Shown here: in pieces, positions 17,655 to 28,531 of the stretch
Numbering within the stretch: position 1 is the stretch's first letter
How the letters are laid out: each line of letters opens with the position of its first letter
Assembly (NCBI RefSeq): GCF_028622875.1
Contig: NZ_CP117709.1
Location: 6,699,001-6,763,000 of the forward strand
Length of the DNA: 64,000 nucleotides
From: Streptomyces sp. MMBL 11-1
Lineage (GTDB): Bacteria > Actinomycetota > Actinomycetes > Streptomycetales > Streptomycetaceae
Direction of reading: 5' to 3'
Made by a program: the position numbers and the translations under genes
The notes under the pieces: model-generated
Told to the model about the DNA's origin: nothing
Databases searched by the model: none
What the model saw: the letters and a program-made list of their open reading frames with translations, nothing else

Positions 17655-18785
17655 ATGGTCGCTTCATGGTGGTCCCGGGCCCGGCTGGGGATCTTCGTTC
17701 ACTGGACACCCGCATCGGTCCCCGGCTGGGCCCCGCCCTACGTCCCCGCCGCCGGACTCCCGGCGGCCGGCCGGCGCGCGCCCCTGGCCTGGACCTCGTA
17801 CGCGGAGTGGTACGAGAACGCGCTCCGCTTCCCCGGCTCCCCGGTCGCCGCCCACCACCGCGCCACTTACGGGAAGCGCCCCTACACGGCCTTCGGCCGC
17901 GACTTCGAGGACGGGCTCGCCGGCTGGGACCCGGCCGCCTGGGCCCGCGCGTTCCGGGAGGCGGGGGCCGGATACGCGGTCCTGGTCACCAAGCACCACG
18001 ACGGGTTCTGCCTCTGGCCCTCGGAGACGGAGAACCCGCACCGCCCCGGCTGGCACACCGCCCGGGACGTGGTGGGCGAGTTCGCCGAAGCCGTACGGGC
18101 CGAGGGCCTGCGCTTCGGCGTCTACTACTCCGGCGGGCTCGACTGGACCTTCGACGACCGGCCCATCGGGACCGCCGCCGACATGTTCTCCGCCGTCCCG
18201 CGCGGCGGCTACCCCGCCTACGCCGACGCGCAGCTGCGGGAGCTGATCCGCCGCTACCGGCCCGACATCCTCTGGAACGACATCGCCTGGCCCGCCTCCG
18301 CCGGCGAGATCCGCTCACTGGTCGACTTCTACCGCTTCACCGTCCCGCACGGTGTCGTCAACGACCGCCTGCTGCCCTACGCCCCGCACTGGCGGGGCCT
18401 GAACCTGCCGGGAGCGAAGGCGCTGTACAACTGGTGGGACCGCCGGACGGTGGCGCGGGGCGAGGGCTTCGTCCCGCGCACACCGCCCGTCTACGACTTC
18501 CGCACCCCGGAGTACGCCCGCTACGAGGGCTCCGACCCGTACGAGATCACCCGGGGCGTCGACCACAGCTTCGGCTACAACCGGGCCTCGGGGGCCGACG
18601 CCTTCATCGGCCGTGAAGCCCTCACCTCACTGGTCCGCGACACGGCGGCCGACGGCGGGAGAGTCCTGCTCAACGTGGGGCCGCGCGGCGAGGACGCGAC
18701 GATCCCCGCCGAGCAGCGCCTCCGCCTGGAGTGGCTGGCCGAGGAGGCCGGGGCCCTCACGCCAGATGGACCCATTCCTGGGTGA
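17655..18785 (+). CDS. GH29 alpha-L-fucosidase family protein
   Basis: This 376-residue GH29 enzyme probably removes alpha-L-fucose from glycans. Family landmarks are GIFVHWTPASVPGW at the N-terminus, TKHHDGFCLWPS, YYSGGLDWTF and DILWNDIAWP, the last of which holds the nucleophile aspartate. It has no signal peptide, so it would act on imported substrates. It is shorter than many fucosidases because it ends soon after the barrel, at NVGPRGEDATIP. It follows the GH1 gene by 15 bp. Its 3' end overlaps the convergent GNAT gene by 29 bp. Confidence 0.9.
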   Translation: MVASWWSRARLGIFVHWTPASVPGWAPPYVPAAGLPAAGRRAPLAWTSYAEWYENALRFPGSPVAAHHRATYGKRPYTAFGRDFEDGLAGWDPAAWARAFREAGAGYAVLVTKHHDGFCLWPSETENPHRPGWHTARDVVGEFAEAVRAEGLRFGVYYSGGLDWTFDDRPIGTAADMFSAVPRGGYPAYADAQLRELIRRYRPDILWNDIAWPASAGEIRSLVDFYRFTVPHGVVNDRLLPYAPHWRGLNLPGAKALYNWWDRRTVARGEGFVPRTPPVYDFRTPEYARYEGSDPYEITRGVDHSFGYNRASGADAFIGREALTSLVRDTAADGGRVLLNVGPRGEDATIPAEQRLRLEWLAEEAGALTPDGPIPG

Positions 18786-19668
18786 CCGGGTACCCGGCGC
18801 GGGCGAACGCGGCGGCCATCGGGATGTTCCCCTGGTCCGTCGCACCCGCGACGAACTCGGCGCCCCGCTCGACGAGGAAGCGCGTGCACTCCACCAGCAG
18901 GTCGTAGCCGTAGCCGTGCCCGCGCGCCTCGGGGACGACCCCGATGAAGCCGACGCAGGGCCCCGAAGGGTTGTGCGCGGGCACCTGAATGCCCGCCACC
19001 TCGCCGTCCGGCGTGTACGCGATCCGCAACCACTCCCTCGGCGAGGGGCACCAGTGGAAGAAGTCCAGCTCCTCCCGGGCCGCCGCGTCCAGACCTCCGG
19101 GGCCCTCGATGGCCTTGCGGGCGTGGGCGTCCAGCGTGGCCGAGTGGACCCGGCGCAGCACATCGAGGACCACCTCGTCGTCCGGCTCCGGACGGAAGGT
19201 GAGCCGCCCCGTCCGCTCGGGCAGCGGGCAGTCGGGGGTCCACCGGTAGCGGTAGCGCTCGACCAGCGGCTTCATGCCGGCCGCCGTCGCGGCGGCGACC
19301 CGCGCCTCGACGGCGGCCCGCACCGCAGGGTCGTCCCGCCAGCCGGCGGGCGCGATCACCTCGTACTCCTTGTCGAACGGGGCGCGGCGCAGGAGTTCGG
19401 CGCCCGCCTCCGCCTCCCCGTCCGCGAAGTCGAACCAGTTGAGCACGACGGGCTCGGTGTCGCCGGGCGCGCCCCACCAGGCCGCTCTGGCGATCACGGT
19501 GTCGTCGCGCAGGGCGACCCAGGACCAGTCGGGGCGGTACTCGCCGCCGTCGGCCGTCGAGGTGTACGCGTGGCCGAAGGCGGCCCGGCCGACGTGAGGG
19601 CTGTCCTGGAACGTGGTGAAGAGTGCGGCGTCGCTCGGGGTGAGCGCGCGGATGACCGGATCGGTCAT
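18757..19668 (-). CDS. GNAT family N-acetyltransferase
   Basis: The 303-residue protein has an N-terminal acetyltransferase-like half and a C-terminal GNAT domain. The acetyl-CoA motif is GFIGVVPEARGHGYGYDLL, followed by ATDQGNIPMAAAFARAGY. The acceptor substrate is unknown. CCGGAGGAC precedes the ATG. A 28-codon ORF with a good ribosome site lies 36 bp upstream on the same strand. A decayed paralogous fragment lies 0.2-0.5 kb upstream. The 3' end overlaps the convergent fucosidase gene. Confidence 0.88.
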   Translation of the reverse strand: MTDPVIRALTPSDAALFTTFQDSPHVGRAAFGHAYTSTADGGEYRPDWSWVALRDDTVIARAAWWGAPGDTEPVVLNWFDFADGEAEAGAELLRRAPFDKEYEVIAPAGWRDDPAVRAAVEARVAAATAAGMKPLVERYRYRWTPDCPLPERTGRLTFRPEPDDEVVLDVLRRVHSATLDAHARKAIEGPGGLDAAAREELDFFHWCPSPREWLRIAYTPDGEVAGIQVPAHNPSGPCVGFIGVVPEARGHGYGYDLLVECTRFLVERGAEFVAGATDQGNIPMAAAFARAGYPVTQEWVHLA

Positions 19669-19704
19669 GAAAGTGTCCTCCGGGACGGAATGCCGCGCTC
19701 CCGG

Positions 19705-19791
19705 TCAGACGAGGTCCGACACCGCCCGGCGGACGGGGCGGGAGCGCGAAAGTGACGTACTGCGGATGGTGGTGCGGATGTTCCTGTGCAC
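19705..19791 (-). CDS. Short Arg/Ser-rich ORF (28 residues), possible leader peptide
   Basis: A GTG at 19791 with AAGGAGG eight bases before it opens a 28-codon frame rich in arginine and serine, beginning VHRNIRTTIRS and ending at TGA 36 bp before the GNAT start. A promoter candidate lies about 40 bp upstream. It could be a translated leader or a small basic protein. I recognise no family. Confidence 0.4.
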   Translation of the reverse strand: MHRNIRTTIRSTSLSRSRPVRRAVSDLV

Positions 19792-19833
19792 GTGTCCCGC
19801 CTCCTTCCACGACCGGTTCCGATGTCGGTGCCG

Positions 19834-19863
19834 ACCGTAGCCGCCCCCGCGCCCGCCGTCCAC
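19834..19863 (-). promoter_or_regulatory. Candidate promoter for the short ORF and GNAT gene
   Basis: On the minus strand GTGGAC (19858-19863) and TACGGT (19834-19839) are 18 bp apart. A start near 19827 would give a leader of about 36 nt to the GTG at 19791. Confidence 0.45.
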
Positions 19864-19893
19864 CGGATTAACGGACCGGTTCAGCGGCGGGGC

Positions 19894-20188
19894 TCAACGG
19901 GGCGTGTCCCAGACCATGGTGAACGCCCGTTCGAAGTTGACGTGTCCGAGGCCGGTCCGGCGGCACGAACCGCCCGTACTCGGGCCGCCGCGCCCCGGCG
20001 GGCAGCACGGCCGCCGTCGCCGTCTCCAGCAGCCGGACGCCGATCGCGCCGCGTTCCGGGACGCGGCGCCCGGTGGCGAGGTCGTCGGCCAGCTCGTGGT
20101 CGGAAACGTACGAGAGGCGGCGGAACAGGTCGAGTTCATCGGGTCCGGACAGCGGGCGGACCGTCAACCGTGGTGCGACAGAGGTCAC
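19894..20188 (-). pseudogene. Decayed GNAT acetyltransferase fragment
   Basis: A GTG at 20188 with GGAGA upstream opens a frame reading LTVRPLSGPDELDLFRRLSY, a typical N-terminus of the same acetyltransferase family as the neighbouring GNAT gene. After about 40 residues it jumps directly to a segment like GVRLLETATAAVLPAGARR, which in intact relatives lies further on. The core region containing WVALRDD is missing. Downstream the match ends, a different frame carries the remaining sequence to a stop at 19894, and the acetyl-CoA-binding half is absent. This reads as an internally deleted, truncated remnant. Confidence 0.5.
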
Positions 20189-20319
20189 GGAGTCTCCTCG
20201 TGGTGGATGAGCGGCAGACCCTGGCAACGGGTCCCGCCGGGGGAGCGGCGCAGGTCAGCGCGGGACGAAACACTGCCTCGTCTGGACACCCCGGGCCCCT
20301 CGGCCCGACAATCGTCGAC

Positions 20320-21003
20320 GTGACGTCCTCCTTCGAGTTCCACACGGGTCCCGCGCGGCTTTCGGACGCCCAGCGCGACCGTGTCCTCGGCGTGCTCAGA
20401 GACGGTGCGGCACAGGGCAAGCTGTCGCACGACACGTTCATGCGGCGCATGGAGCTCGCCCTCGTCGCCCGGCGCCCGGAGGAGCTGGCGGCTCTCACCT
20501 CCGACCTGGAGGCCGGCGGCGGCTGGTCCCAGGGCCTGGTCCGCGCGGTGGGCGGGATCTCCGCCTTCCCCGGGCGGCTGCGCCGCGCCTGGCAGACCGA
20601 GCGGCTCCCCAAGCTGCTGCTCCCGGCGCCCGGTCCGTACCCGCTGCTCATCGGCCGCGACCCGGCCAACGGACTGCGCCTCAACCACGAGACCGTCTCC
20701 CGGCTGCACGCCGAACTCTCCGCCCGGAACGGCCGTTGGGTGCTGCGCGACCTCAGCTCCACCAACGGCACCTGCGTCAACGGCCAGCGGCTCGTCGGCT
20801 CCATCCCGGTGCGGGACGGGGACCAGGTGAGCTTCGGGCGGATGAGCTTCCGCCTCACCGCCCCGGCCCCCCGCCCGCCCGAGCTGCCGTCGCCCGCGCC
20901 CCGCTCGTCCGCGCAGCCGCCCGAGCTTCCCCCGCCCGTGCCCCGGCCGTCCGCCCACCCGCCCGAGCTGCCACCGCCCCACCCCGGTCACCCGCCCGCC
21001 TGA
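20320..21003 (+). CDS. DUF1707 and FHA domain protein
   Basis: The 227-residue protein starts at GTG 20320. Residues about 8-60 (LSDAQRDRVLGVLRDG and KLSHDTFMRRMELAL) match the DUF1707 SHOCT-like domain common in actinobacteria. Residues about 105-180 form an FHA phosphothreonine-binding domain, with LLIGRDPANGLRL, VSRLHAEL and LSSTNGTCVNG. The C-terminal 45 residues are a proline-rich tail with PPELP repeats. It probably reads out Ser/Thr kinase signalling; no kinase gene is adjacent. No membrane helix is seen. Confidence 0.88.
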   Translation: MTSSFEFHTGPARLSDAQRDRVLGVLRDGAAQGKLSHDTFMRRMELALVARRPEELAALTSDLEAGGGWSQGLVRAVGGISAFPGRLRRAWQTERLPKLLLPAPGPYPLLIGRDPANGLRLNHETVSRLHAELSARNGRWVLRDLSSTNGTCVNGQRLVGSIPVRDGDQVSFGRMSFRLTAPAPRPPELPSPAPRSSAQPPELPPPVPRPSAHPPELPPPHPGHPPA

Positions 21004-21270
21004 CCGCCCGGTCAGTGCCGCTGGTGCAGCCCGCGCCCGGCCGGCGTCAGAAACGCCTCGCCGACCGCGACCAGCAGCCGCTCGGCCGCCACCGTGACGC
21101 TCTCGCCCCGGGAGGCCGTACGACGGCCCGCACCCTCGCCTCCACCGCCGCACGCCGCCCCGCCGCACCCTCACCCGAACGGCCGCACGCCGACTGCGGT
21201 GCGCCCCCGGCGGTGGTCCGCTGAGAGGGCGCGCGCCGACCGCCGGCGCACCGACTCCAGGGGGCGCGGG

Positions 21271-22299
21271 ATGCCGGCCGACCGCCCCGACGCGCTGCCC
21301 GCCGCCCGCCGACCGCACCGGCTCGCGGGCGGGCAGCCGGGCCTGCTGGCGCCGGGGGCCACGACCGATCCGTACCGGCTGCGCCTCTACCGCCTGCTGC
21401 GCACCGACCATCCCCTCGCCTACGACCCGGGCCTCGGCGCCTGGCTCCTCAGCCGGTACGCGGACGTGGCCCTGGCTCTCACCGACCCCCGGTTCACCGG
21501 CTACCCGCACGACGGGGCCCCGCGCGGCCGGGCCCCCGTGCCGCTCGGCCTCTGCCGGGGCAGCCTGGTCTGCGTCCCGCCGGCCGTGCCGCACCGCACC
21601 GCCGAGCCCGCCGTGGAGCGGACCGCGTATGTCCTGGCCCGCCGGATCGCCGGGCGCGAACGGGCGGACCTGGTCGCCGACTTCTGCCGCTGGCTGCCCG
21701 CGGGCGCCGCCGCGGCGGTGGCCGGTCTCTCCTACCCGGACCTGAGCACCCTGCCCCGGGGCGCCCTCCACCGGCGGGCCGGCGGGGGAGGCGGTGACTG
21801 CGCCGGGTCGACCGCGCTCCGTGAGCACGCCCTCGCCTCGTTCCTCGCCAACATGCTCGACGCCCCCGACCTGCTGGCCGCCGCGACGGCCGGCGAAGGG
21901 GAGGGGGCCGGGGCGCTGCTCGGACGGGCCTGGGCGGAGACCCTGCGCCGCGATCCGCCCGTCCAGATCGTGCTGCGCCGCACCCGTACCGAGGTGGCCG
22001 TCAGCGGCGGCACCCTCCCCGCCGACGCGCCCGTCGCCTGCCTCATCGGCGCGGCGGGCCGCGACCCGGCCCGGTTCGGCGCGCCCGACCGCTTCGACCC
22101 GCTGCGCTCCGACGCCGACCCGCTGCTCATCGGTCCGGCCGGCTGCCCCGCGGCCCTCATCGGCGGACTGGAGGCCGAACACGGCCTGCGCGCCCTGGTG
22201 ACGGCCATGCCCGGCATCCGCTGGGCCGACGGCTTCCGCCCGGCGGCGGGCGGCCTGCTCACCCGCGGCCCGCGCGCCCTCCTCGTACGCACGTCCTGA
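21271..22299 (+). CDS. Cytochrome P450-like protein with degenerate motifs
   Basis: The 342-residue protein follows the P450 plan but is short (family usually about 400). The N-terminal part, with LLRTDHPLAYDPGLGAWLLS and VALALTDPRFTGYP, is P450-like. The ExxR is present in AETLRRDPPVQ. The heme loop reads LLIGPAGCPAALIGG: the cysteine is kept, but the usual Phe and the glycine after the cysteine are changed. The I-helix region reads CAGSTALREHAL and lacks the acid-alcohol pair. It may bind heme poorly or act as a non-catalytic partner. It lies downstream of the FHA gene and converges on treY with a 20 bp gap. Confidence 0.7.
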   Translation: MPADRPDALPAARRPHRLAGGQPGLLAPGATTDPYRLRLYRLLRTDHPLAYDPGLGAWLLSRYADVALALTDPRFTGYPHDGAPRGRAPVPLGLCRGSLVCVPPAVPHRTAEPAVERTAYVLARRIAGRERADLVADFCRWLPAGAAAAVAGLSYPDLSTLPRGALHRRAGGGGGDCAGSTALREHALASFLANMLDAPDLLAAATAGEGEGAGALLGRAWAETLRRDPPVQIVLRRTRTEVAVSGGTLPADAPVACLIGAAGRDPARFGAPDRFDPLRSDADPLLIGPAGCPAALIGGLEAEHGLRALVTAMPGIRWADGFRPAAGGLLTRGPRALLVRTS

Positions 22300-22319
22300 C
22301 GGTCCCGCCCCCCGGCCCC

Positions 22320-24692
22320 TCAGTCCCGCACCCGCCGCAGCAGCGCCACCGGCCGCTCGGCGAACAACTCGGCCGCCGCCACCACACCGCCCCCGAACTC
22401 CCGGCCCGGCGACGCCGACAGCAGGTCCAGCCAGGGGCCCCCGTCCGGCAGCTCCAGCACCGTGTCCCGCCAGCCCCCGTCCTCGGCCAGCCGCAGCGAC
22501 AACCGGGTCACCGCCGTGACCACTTCGCCCGAACGGCAGAAGGACAGCAGGTGCGGGGCGGCCGGGCCCCGGGCCGTCAGCGGCGCGTACGTCCCGGACT
22601 CCCCGAACACACCGGGCAGTTCCCGCCGAAGCCGGAGCGCGACCGCCGTCAGCGCCTGCTTCTCGCCCCCGGACTCCGGACGCCGGAAAGGCCGCCGGTT
22701 GTCCGGGTCGACCAGGGCCAGGTACTCGCTCTCCGTGCCCTGGTAGAGATCCGGCACCCCCGGCATCGTCAGCTGCACCAGCGCCGCCCCCAGCACCTGG
22801 GCCCGCACGTGCGGGGCGAGCGCGTCCGCGAACTCGGCGAGCAGCGTCCGGGCCGCGCCCGCCCCGGCGCCCGGACCGGCGGCGACGAAGTCCGTCACCG
22901 CCCGCTCGTACCCCGGATCCGGCTCCGTCCAACTGGTGAACAGGCCCGCCTCCCGCACCGCCTTCAGCAGGGCCGGCTCCAGCCGCGCGGACAGCTCGTC
23001 GGCCGGCAGCTCAGCGCAGCCGTACGCCGACTGCCAGGCGGCCCAGGCCAGTTGCGGATCCGGGGCCGCCACGGGTGTCGCCGCCGTCAGCTCCGCCACC
23101 AGCGCCGCCCACCGCTCCGGACACTGGGACAGCACCGCGATCCGGGCCCGCACATCCGCGCTGCGCTTGGTGTCGTGCGTGGTCAGGACCGTGCCGGTGG
23201 CGGGCCAGTCGCGGGCGATCCGGGAGGCGAAGGCGTGGAACCGCTCCGGCGACACCGCGGGCTGCCCCGGGGCCCCGCCCACCTCGGTGGCCGAGAGCAG
23301 CGGGACGTAGCGGTAGAACGCCGTGTCCTCCACCGACTTGGCGTGCAGCGCCGACGCGGTCTGCGCGAACCGGGCGCAGAACGCCGCCTGTTCAGCCCCG
23401 CCGCCGAGCCGCCCGAGCGCCAGATCCCGTACGACGTCCACGGCCGCCGCCTCCTCCGGCACGGAGAACACCGCCTTCGCGTCCCGTACCGCCTCGTCGG
23501 TCAGCGTCTCCTCGGCGATCCGCGACGGCGGTTCGCCCGCCGTGACGTACGGGCGGTAGACCGGGACCCGCACCAGCAGCTCCCGGACCGCTGTCTCCAG
23601 CGCCCAGGGCGCGTGGTCGCGCAGCGCGGGGTCCCGGCCGCAGATCCCCGTCGCGAGCCGGGTCAGCCACGCCGTCTCGGCGGCCAGCTCATGCGTCGCC
23701 ACCCGGTACGCGGCCCGGCGCACCGTCGCCGTCCAGTCGCCGCCCCGGTCGTCGGGCGGGCCCGCGAACTCCCGGTAGCGGCCGAGCAGCTCCGCCGCGC
23801 CGGACGGGTCGGTGAACAGCCCGTCGATCCGGTGCAGCGCGTCGTACCCGGTGGTGCCGGCGACCGCCCAGTCCGCCGGGAGCCGCTCGTCACCGGTGAG
23901 GATCTTCTCCACCACCGTCCATCGGCCACCGGTAGCCCTGTTCAGCCGCTCCAGATAGGCGGCGGGCGCGGCGAGGCCGTCGGGATGGTCGACGCGCAGC
24001 CCGTCCAGCACCCCGTCACGGAGCAGTTCGAGGACCTTGGCGTGGGTGGCGTCGAAGACCTCCGGGTGCTCGACGCGGACCCCGATCAGCTCCGACACGG
24101 TGAAGAACCGCCGGTAGTTCAGCTCGGTGCGGGCGAGGCGCCACCAGCCGAGCCGGTAGTGCTGGGCGTCCAGCAGCTCCGGCAGCGGAAGGTCCGCGGT
24201 CCCGGCACGCAACGGGAACTCCAGCTCGCCGTGGCGCAGCACCTCCCCGTCCACCGAGAGCCGCTCCAGCTCCCCGCCGAGCGGCCCGCCGAGCACCGGC
24301 AGCAGCATCCGGCCCCCGCCCGCCACCCAGTCGATGTCGAACCAGCGGGCGGACGGGGAGGACGGGCCCTCGCGCAGCACCTCCCACAGCCGCCGGTTGT
24401 GCCGGGGCGAGGCCGCCATGTGGTTGGGCACGATGTCCAGGACCAGGCCGAGCCCCTGCTCCCGGGCGGCCGAGGCGAGCGAGCGCAGCCCCTCCTCCCC
24501 GCCCAGCTCCGCCCGGACCCGGCTGTGGTCGACCACGTCGTAACCGTGCGGGGAGCCGGGGACCGCCTCCAGGACGGGCGACAGGTGGAGGTGCGAGACG
24601 CCGAGCGCGGCGAGGTACGGCACGGCCTTCTCGGCGGCGGCGAACGGAAAGTCGGGCTGGAGCTGCAGCCGGTACGTGGCGGTGGGCGTCAT
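22320..24692 (-). CDS. treY: Malto-oligosyltrehalose synthase
   Basis: This 790-residue GH13 enzyme converts the reducing end of malto-oligosaccharides to a trehalose unit, which TreZ then releases. The N-terminus TPTATYRLQLQPDFPF, LHLSPVLEAVPGSPHGYDV, LDIVPNHMA, the catalytic DGLRVDHPDGL, KILTGDERLP and TTHDTKRSADVRAR are all classic. TAGGAG lies before the ATG. Together with treZ and glgX in this window it forms the TreYZ route linking glycogen to trehalose. glgX ends 80 bp upstream on the same strand, so co-transcription with glgX is plausible. Confidence 0.96.
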   Translation of the reverse strand: MTPTATYRLQLQPDFPFAAAEKAVPYLAALGVSHLHLSPVLEAVPGSPHGYDVVDHSRVRAELGGEEGLRSLASAAREQGLGLVLDIVPNHMAASPRHNRRLWEVLREGPSSPSARWFDIDWVAGGGRMLLPVLGGPLGGELERLSVDGEVLRHGELEFPLRAGTADLPLPELLDAQHYRLGWWRLARTELNYRRFFTVSELIGVRVEHPEVFDATHAKVLELLRDGVLDGLRVDHPDGLAAPAAYLERLNRATGGRWTVVEKILTGDERLPADWAVAGTTGYDALHRIDGLFTDPSGAAELLGRYREFAGPPDDRGGDWTATVRRAAYRVATHELAAETAWLTRLATGICGRDPALRDHAPWALETAVRELLVRVPVYRPYVTAGEPPSRIAEETLTDEAVRDAKAVFSVPEEAAAVDVVRDLALGRLGGGAEQAAFCARFAQTASALHAKSVEDTAFYRYVPLLSATEVGGAPGQPAVSPERFHAFASRIARDWPATGTVLTTHDTKRSADVRARIAVLSQCPERWAALVAELTAATPVAAPDPQLAWAAWQSAYGCAELPADELSARLEPALLKAVREAGLFTSWTEPDPGYERAVTDFVAAGPGAGAGAARTLLAEFADALAPHVRAQVLGAALVQLTMPGVPDLYQGTESEYLALVDPDNRRPFRRPESGGEKQALTAVALRLRRELPGVFGESGTYAPLTARGPAAPHLLSFCRSGEVVTAVTRLSLRLAEDGGWRDTVLELPDGGPWLDLLSASPGREFGGGVVAAAELFAERPVALLRRVRD

Positions 24693-24771
24693 GGACTCCT
24701 ACGTACCCCGCCCGGGGCGATCCGTGTCATTCCGGGCGGCACACTCACTCCCGCTCCCCGCCCGTCCGGTC

Positions 24772-26901
<2,130 letters not shown>

Positions 26902-26966
26902 GATGAAGACTCTTCCACTTCTGATCCGGGTGCGGTGGCCTTCCTCGGCCCGGTACTGCCCGAATC

Positions 26967-26996
26967 TTCCCCGAAAACGAGGCGCTCACCTAGGAT
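26967..26996 (+). promoter_or_regulatory. Candidate promoter with a consensus TAGGAT -10 box
   Basis: TAGGAT at 26991-26996 is the Streptomyces vegetative -10 consensus. TTCCCC 18 bp upstream is a weak -35. A transcript starting near 27003 would have a leader of almost 300 nt before the HEPN gene. Confidence 0.4.
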
Positions 26997-27090
26997 GTCG
27001 CCCGGTGCGGCCGGGTCCCGTTGTCCGGTCCGGGCCGGACCGGTCAACTTCGGACACTCCAGTTCCGCCCCGGATGTGCTTGCGGACCCC

Positions 27091-27125
27091 GTCCCCCGGC
27101 GGGCGTCCGGTTCCCGCCGGGGGAC
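27091..27125 (+). promoter_or_regulatory. Stem-loop in the putative HEPN leader
   Basis: GTCCCCCGGCGGG (27091-27103) pairs perfectly with CCCGCCGGGGGAC (27113-27125) around a 9-nt loop. It could be an attenuator or terminator of a short upstream transcript. Confidence 0.45.
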
Positions 27126-27295
27126 AGGGGGTCCAATCACTATGAATCCGCTCACTCCACCCGATCTCGCCGCAAGGAACAAGCCGGACGCGCAGGGGAG
27201 TTGAGAAAGTCGCCTGCGCATCGGGCTGCGTCGGATCGTGCTCCCGGAGTACCCTTCCTTGATCGTTGGGTGGGGGAGTGGAAGGCGGTACGCGG

Positions 27296-28531
27296 GTGAG
27301 CTCGGGAGGGTTCGAGCTGCCCCCAGGTGACGCGGGTCACGAGGGGGAATCGACCGATGCCCCGCCCGGGGCGGTGTCTCTCGCGCAGCCCGTGGAGATC
27401 GGCGCCGAGCTGGACTGGGGCTCGGAGGCCTGGAACGAGGTGCGCACGCGGGCCCAGCGGGCCGGACGCGCCTATATCTGGCTGAATCTGGTCGAACAGC
27501 GTCTGCGGGCCGTCGTCGCCGCGGTGCTCCGGCCGATCTACGAGCCGGTGCACGGCGAGGAGTGGGTGGTGGCCGCGGCCGGACCGGCCGGGCAGGAGTG
27601 GGTGCAGCGTGCCGTCGCCGTACGGGAGGTCTCGCGCCGCAAGGGCTATCTGCTGGACCCGGCCGACGACAACGTCCTCAGCTTCCTGACGCTGCCGCAG
27701 CTGCGGGAGCTGATGGTCCAGCACTGGCCCTGTTTCGAGCCGTACTTCGACGACCGGCGCGACGTCGAGCTGGCCCTGGACGAGCTGGAGGTCGCGCGCA
27801 ACGTCGTCTCCCGCAACCGTGCGCTGAACGAGGCGGTCCTCGCCCAGGCGGAACGGGCCTCCGCCCGGCTCCTGGACATCCTCGGCAGCGGGGCGGGAGT
27901 GCCCTCGGCGGACCGGCTGCCGGTGGACGCGGTGGAGGAGCTGGTCGGCGACCGGTACGCGGACGTGGTCTCCGTCCACCCCGACCGGGTCCGGCTCCAG
28001 CGCCAGCTGCCCGCCGAGGACCTGTTCGGCGGGGCGCGGCGGCTGGACGCCATCGGGATAGGCCTCAACCTGCTCGTGCAGAACTTCTCCGGCCGCCGGC
28101 TCGTCCGGCTCGCCGAAACGGGCTGCCGGGTCCGGCTGCTGTTCATCAATCCGGCCAGCAGCGCGGTACGCCGCCGGGAGCGGGAACTCGGCCTCAAGAA
28201 GGGTGAGCTGAGCCGTTCGGTGGAGATGAACATCCTGCACATGCGCCGGGTGCGCTCCAAGCTCCGCGACCCGGGCGCGTTCGAGATCCAGGTCTTCGAC
28301 GAGACCCCGCGCTTCACCGCCTATCTGGTGGACGGCGACGGGCCGGACGCCGTGGGCGTCGTCCAGCCCTATCTGCGGCGGGCCCGGGGCATGGAGGCGC
28401 CCGTGCTGGTGCTGCGCGGCGGGGGCCGGCGGACGGTGGTGCGGGCGGGGCAGGACAGCGAGCACGGACTGTTCGAGACGTACCGCGAGGAGTTCGAATC
28501 GGTCTGGACGGACTCCCGGCCGGTCTCCTGA
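27296..28531 (+). CDS. SAV_2148-type HEPN domain-containing protein
   Basis: This 411-residue protein belongs to a Streptomyces family annotated as SAV_2148 HEPN proteins. I recognise the strongly conserved core: YIWLNLVEQRLRAVVAAVLR, SFLTLPQLRELMVQHWPCF and IGLNLLVQNFSGRRLVRLAE. HEPN domains are often RNases with an R-x4-6-H motif. Here the region ARNVVSRNRALNEAVLAQ has Arg-Asn but no histidine at that spacing, so RNase activity is uncertain. The start is the GTG at 27296. The exonuclease gene follows after 240 bp, and 24-bp tandem repeats cover the stop codon. Function is unknown. Confidence 0.88.
   Translation: MSSGGFELPPGDAGHEGESTDAPPGAVSLAQPVEIGAELDWGSEAWNEVRTRAQRAGRAYIWLNLVEQRLRAVVAAVLRPIYEPVHGEEWVVAAAGPAGQEWVQRAVAVREVSRRKGYLLDPADDNVLSFLTLPQLRELMVQHWPCFEPYFDDRRDVELALDELEVARNVVSRNRALNEAVLAQAERASARLLDILGSGAGVPSADRLPVDAVEELVGDRYADVVSVHPDRVRLQRQLPAEDLFGGARRLDAIGIGLNLLVQNFSGRRLVRLAETGCRVRLLFINPASSAVRRRERELGLKKGELSRSVEMNILHMRRVRSKLRDPGAFEIQVFDETPRFTAYLVDGDGPDAVGVVQPYLRRARGMEAPVLVLRGGGRRTVVRAGQDSEHGLFETYREEFESVWTDSRPVS

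Larger units (their letters stand above)
26902..27295. other. 394-bp divergent intergenic region between glgX and the HEPN gene
   Basis: This gap holds the glgX promoter region (not resolved), a rightward TAGGAT -10 box at 26991-26996, a stem-loop at 27091-27125 and an unsupported 20-codon ORF at 27142-27204. No RNA gene is recognisable. Confidence 0.6.

Noticed and set aside
21009..21160. Coding-like minus-strand stretch ending ERLLVAVGEAFLTP near 21009
   Set aside because: It reads like a protein end, but only about 50 codons are open and no plausible start is present. It could be a relic, but I cannot support a gene.
27142..27204. 20-codon ORF before the HEPN gene
   Set aside because: No ribosome site and no family likeness. 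It may be chance within the leader.
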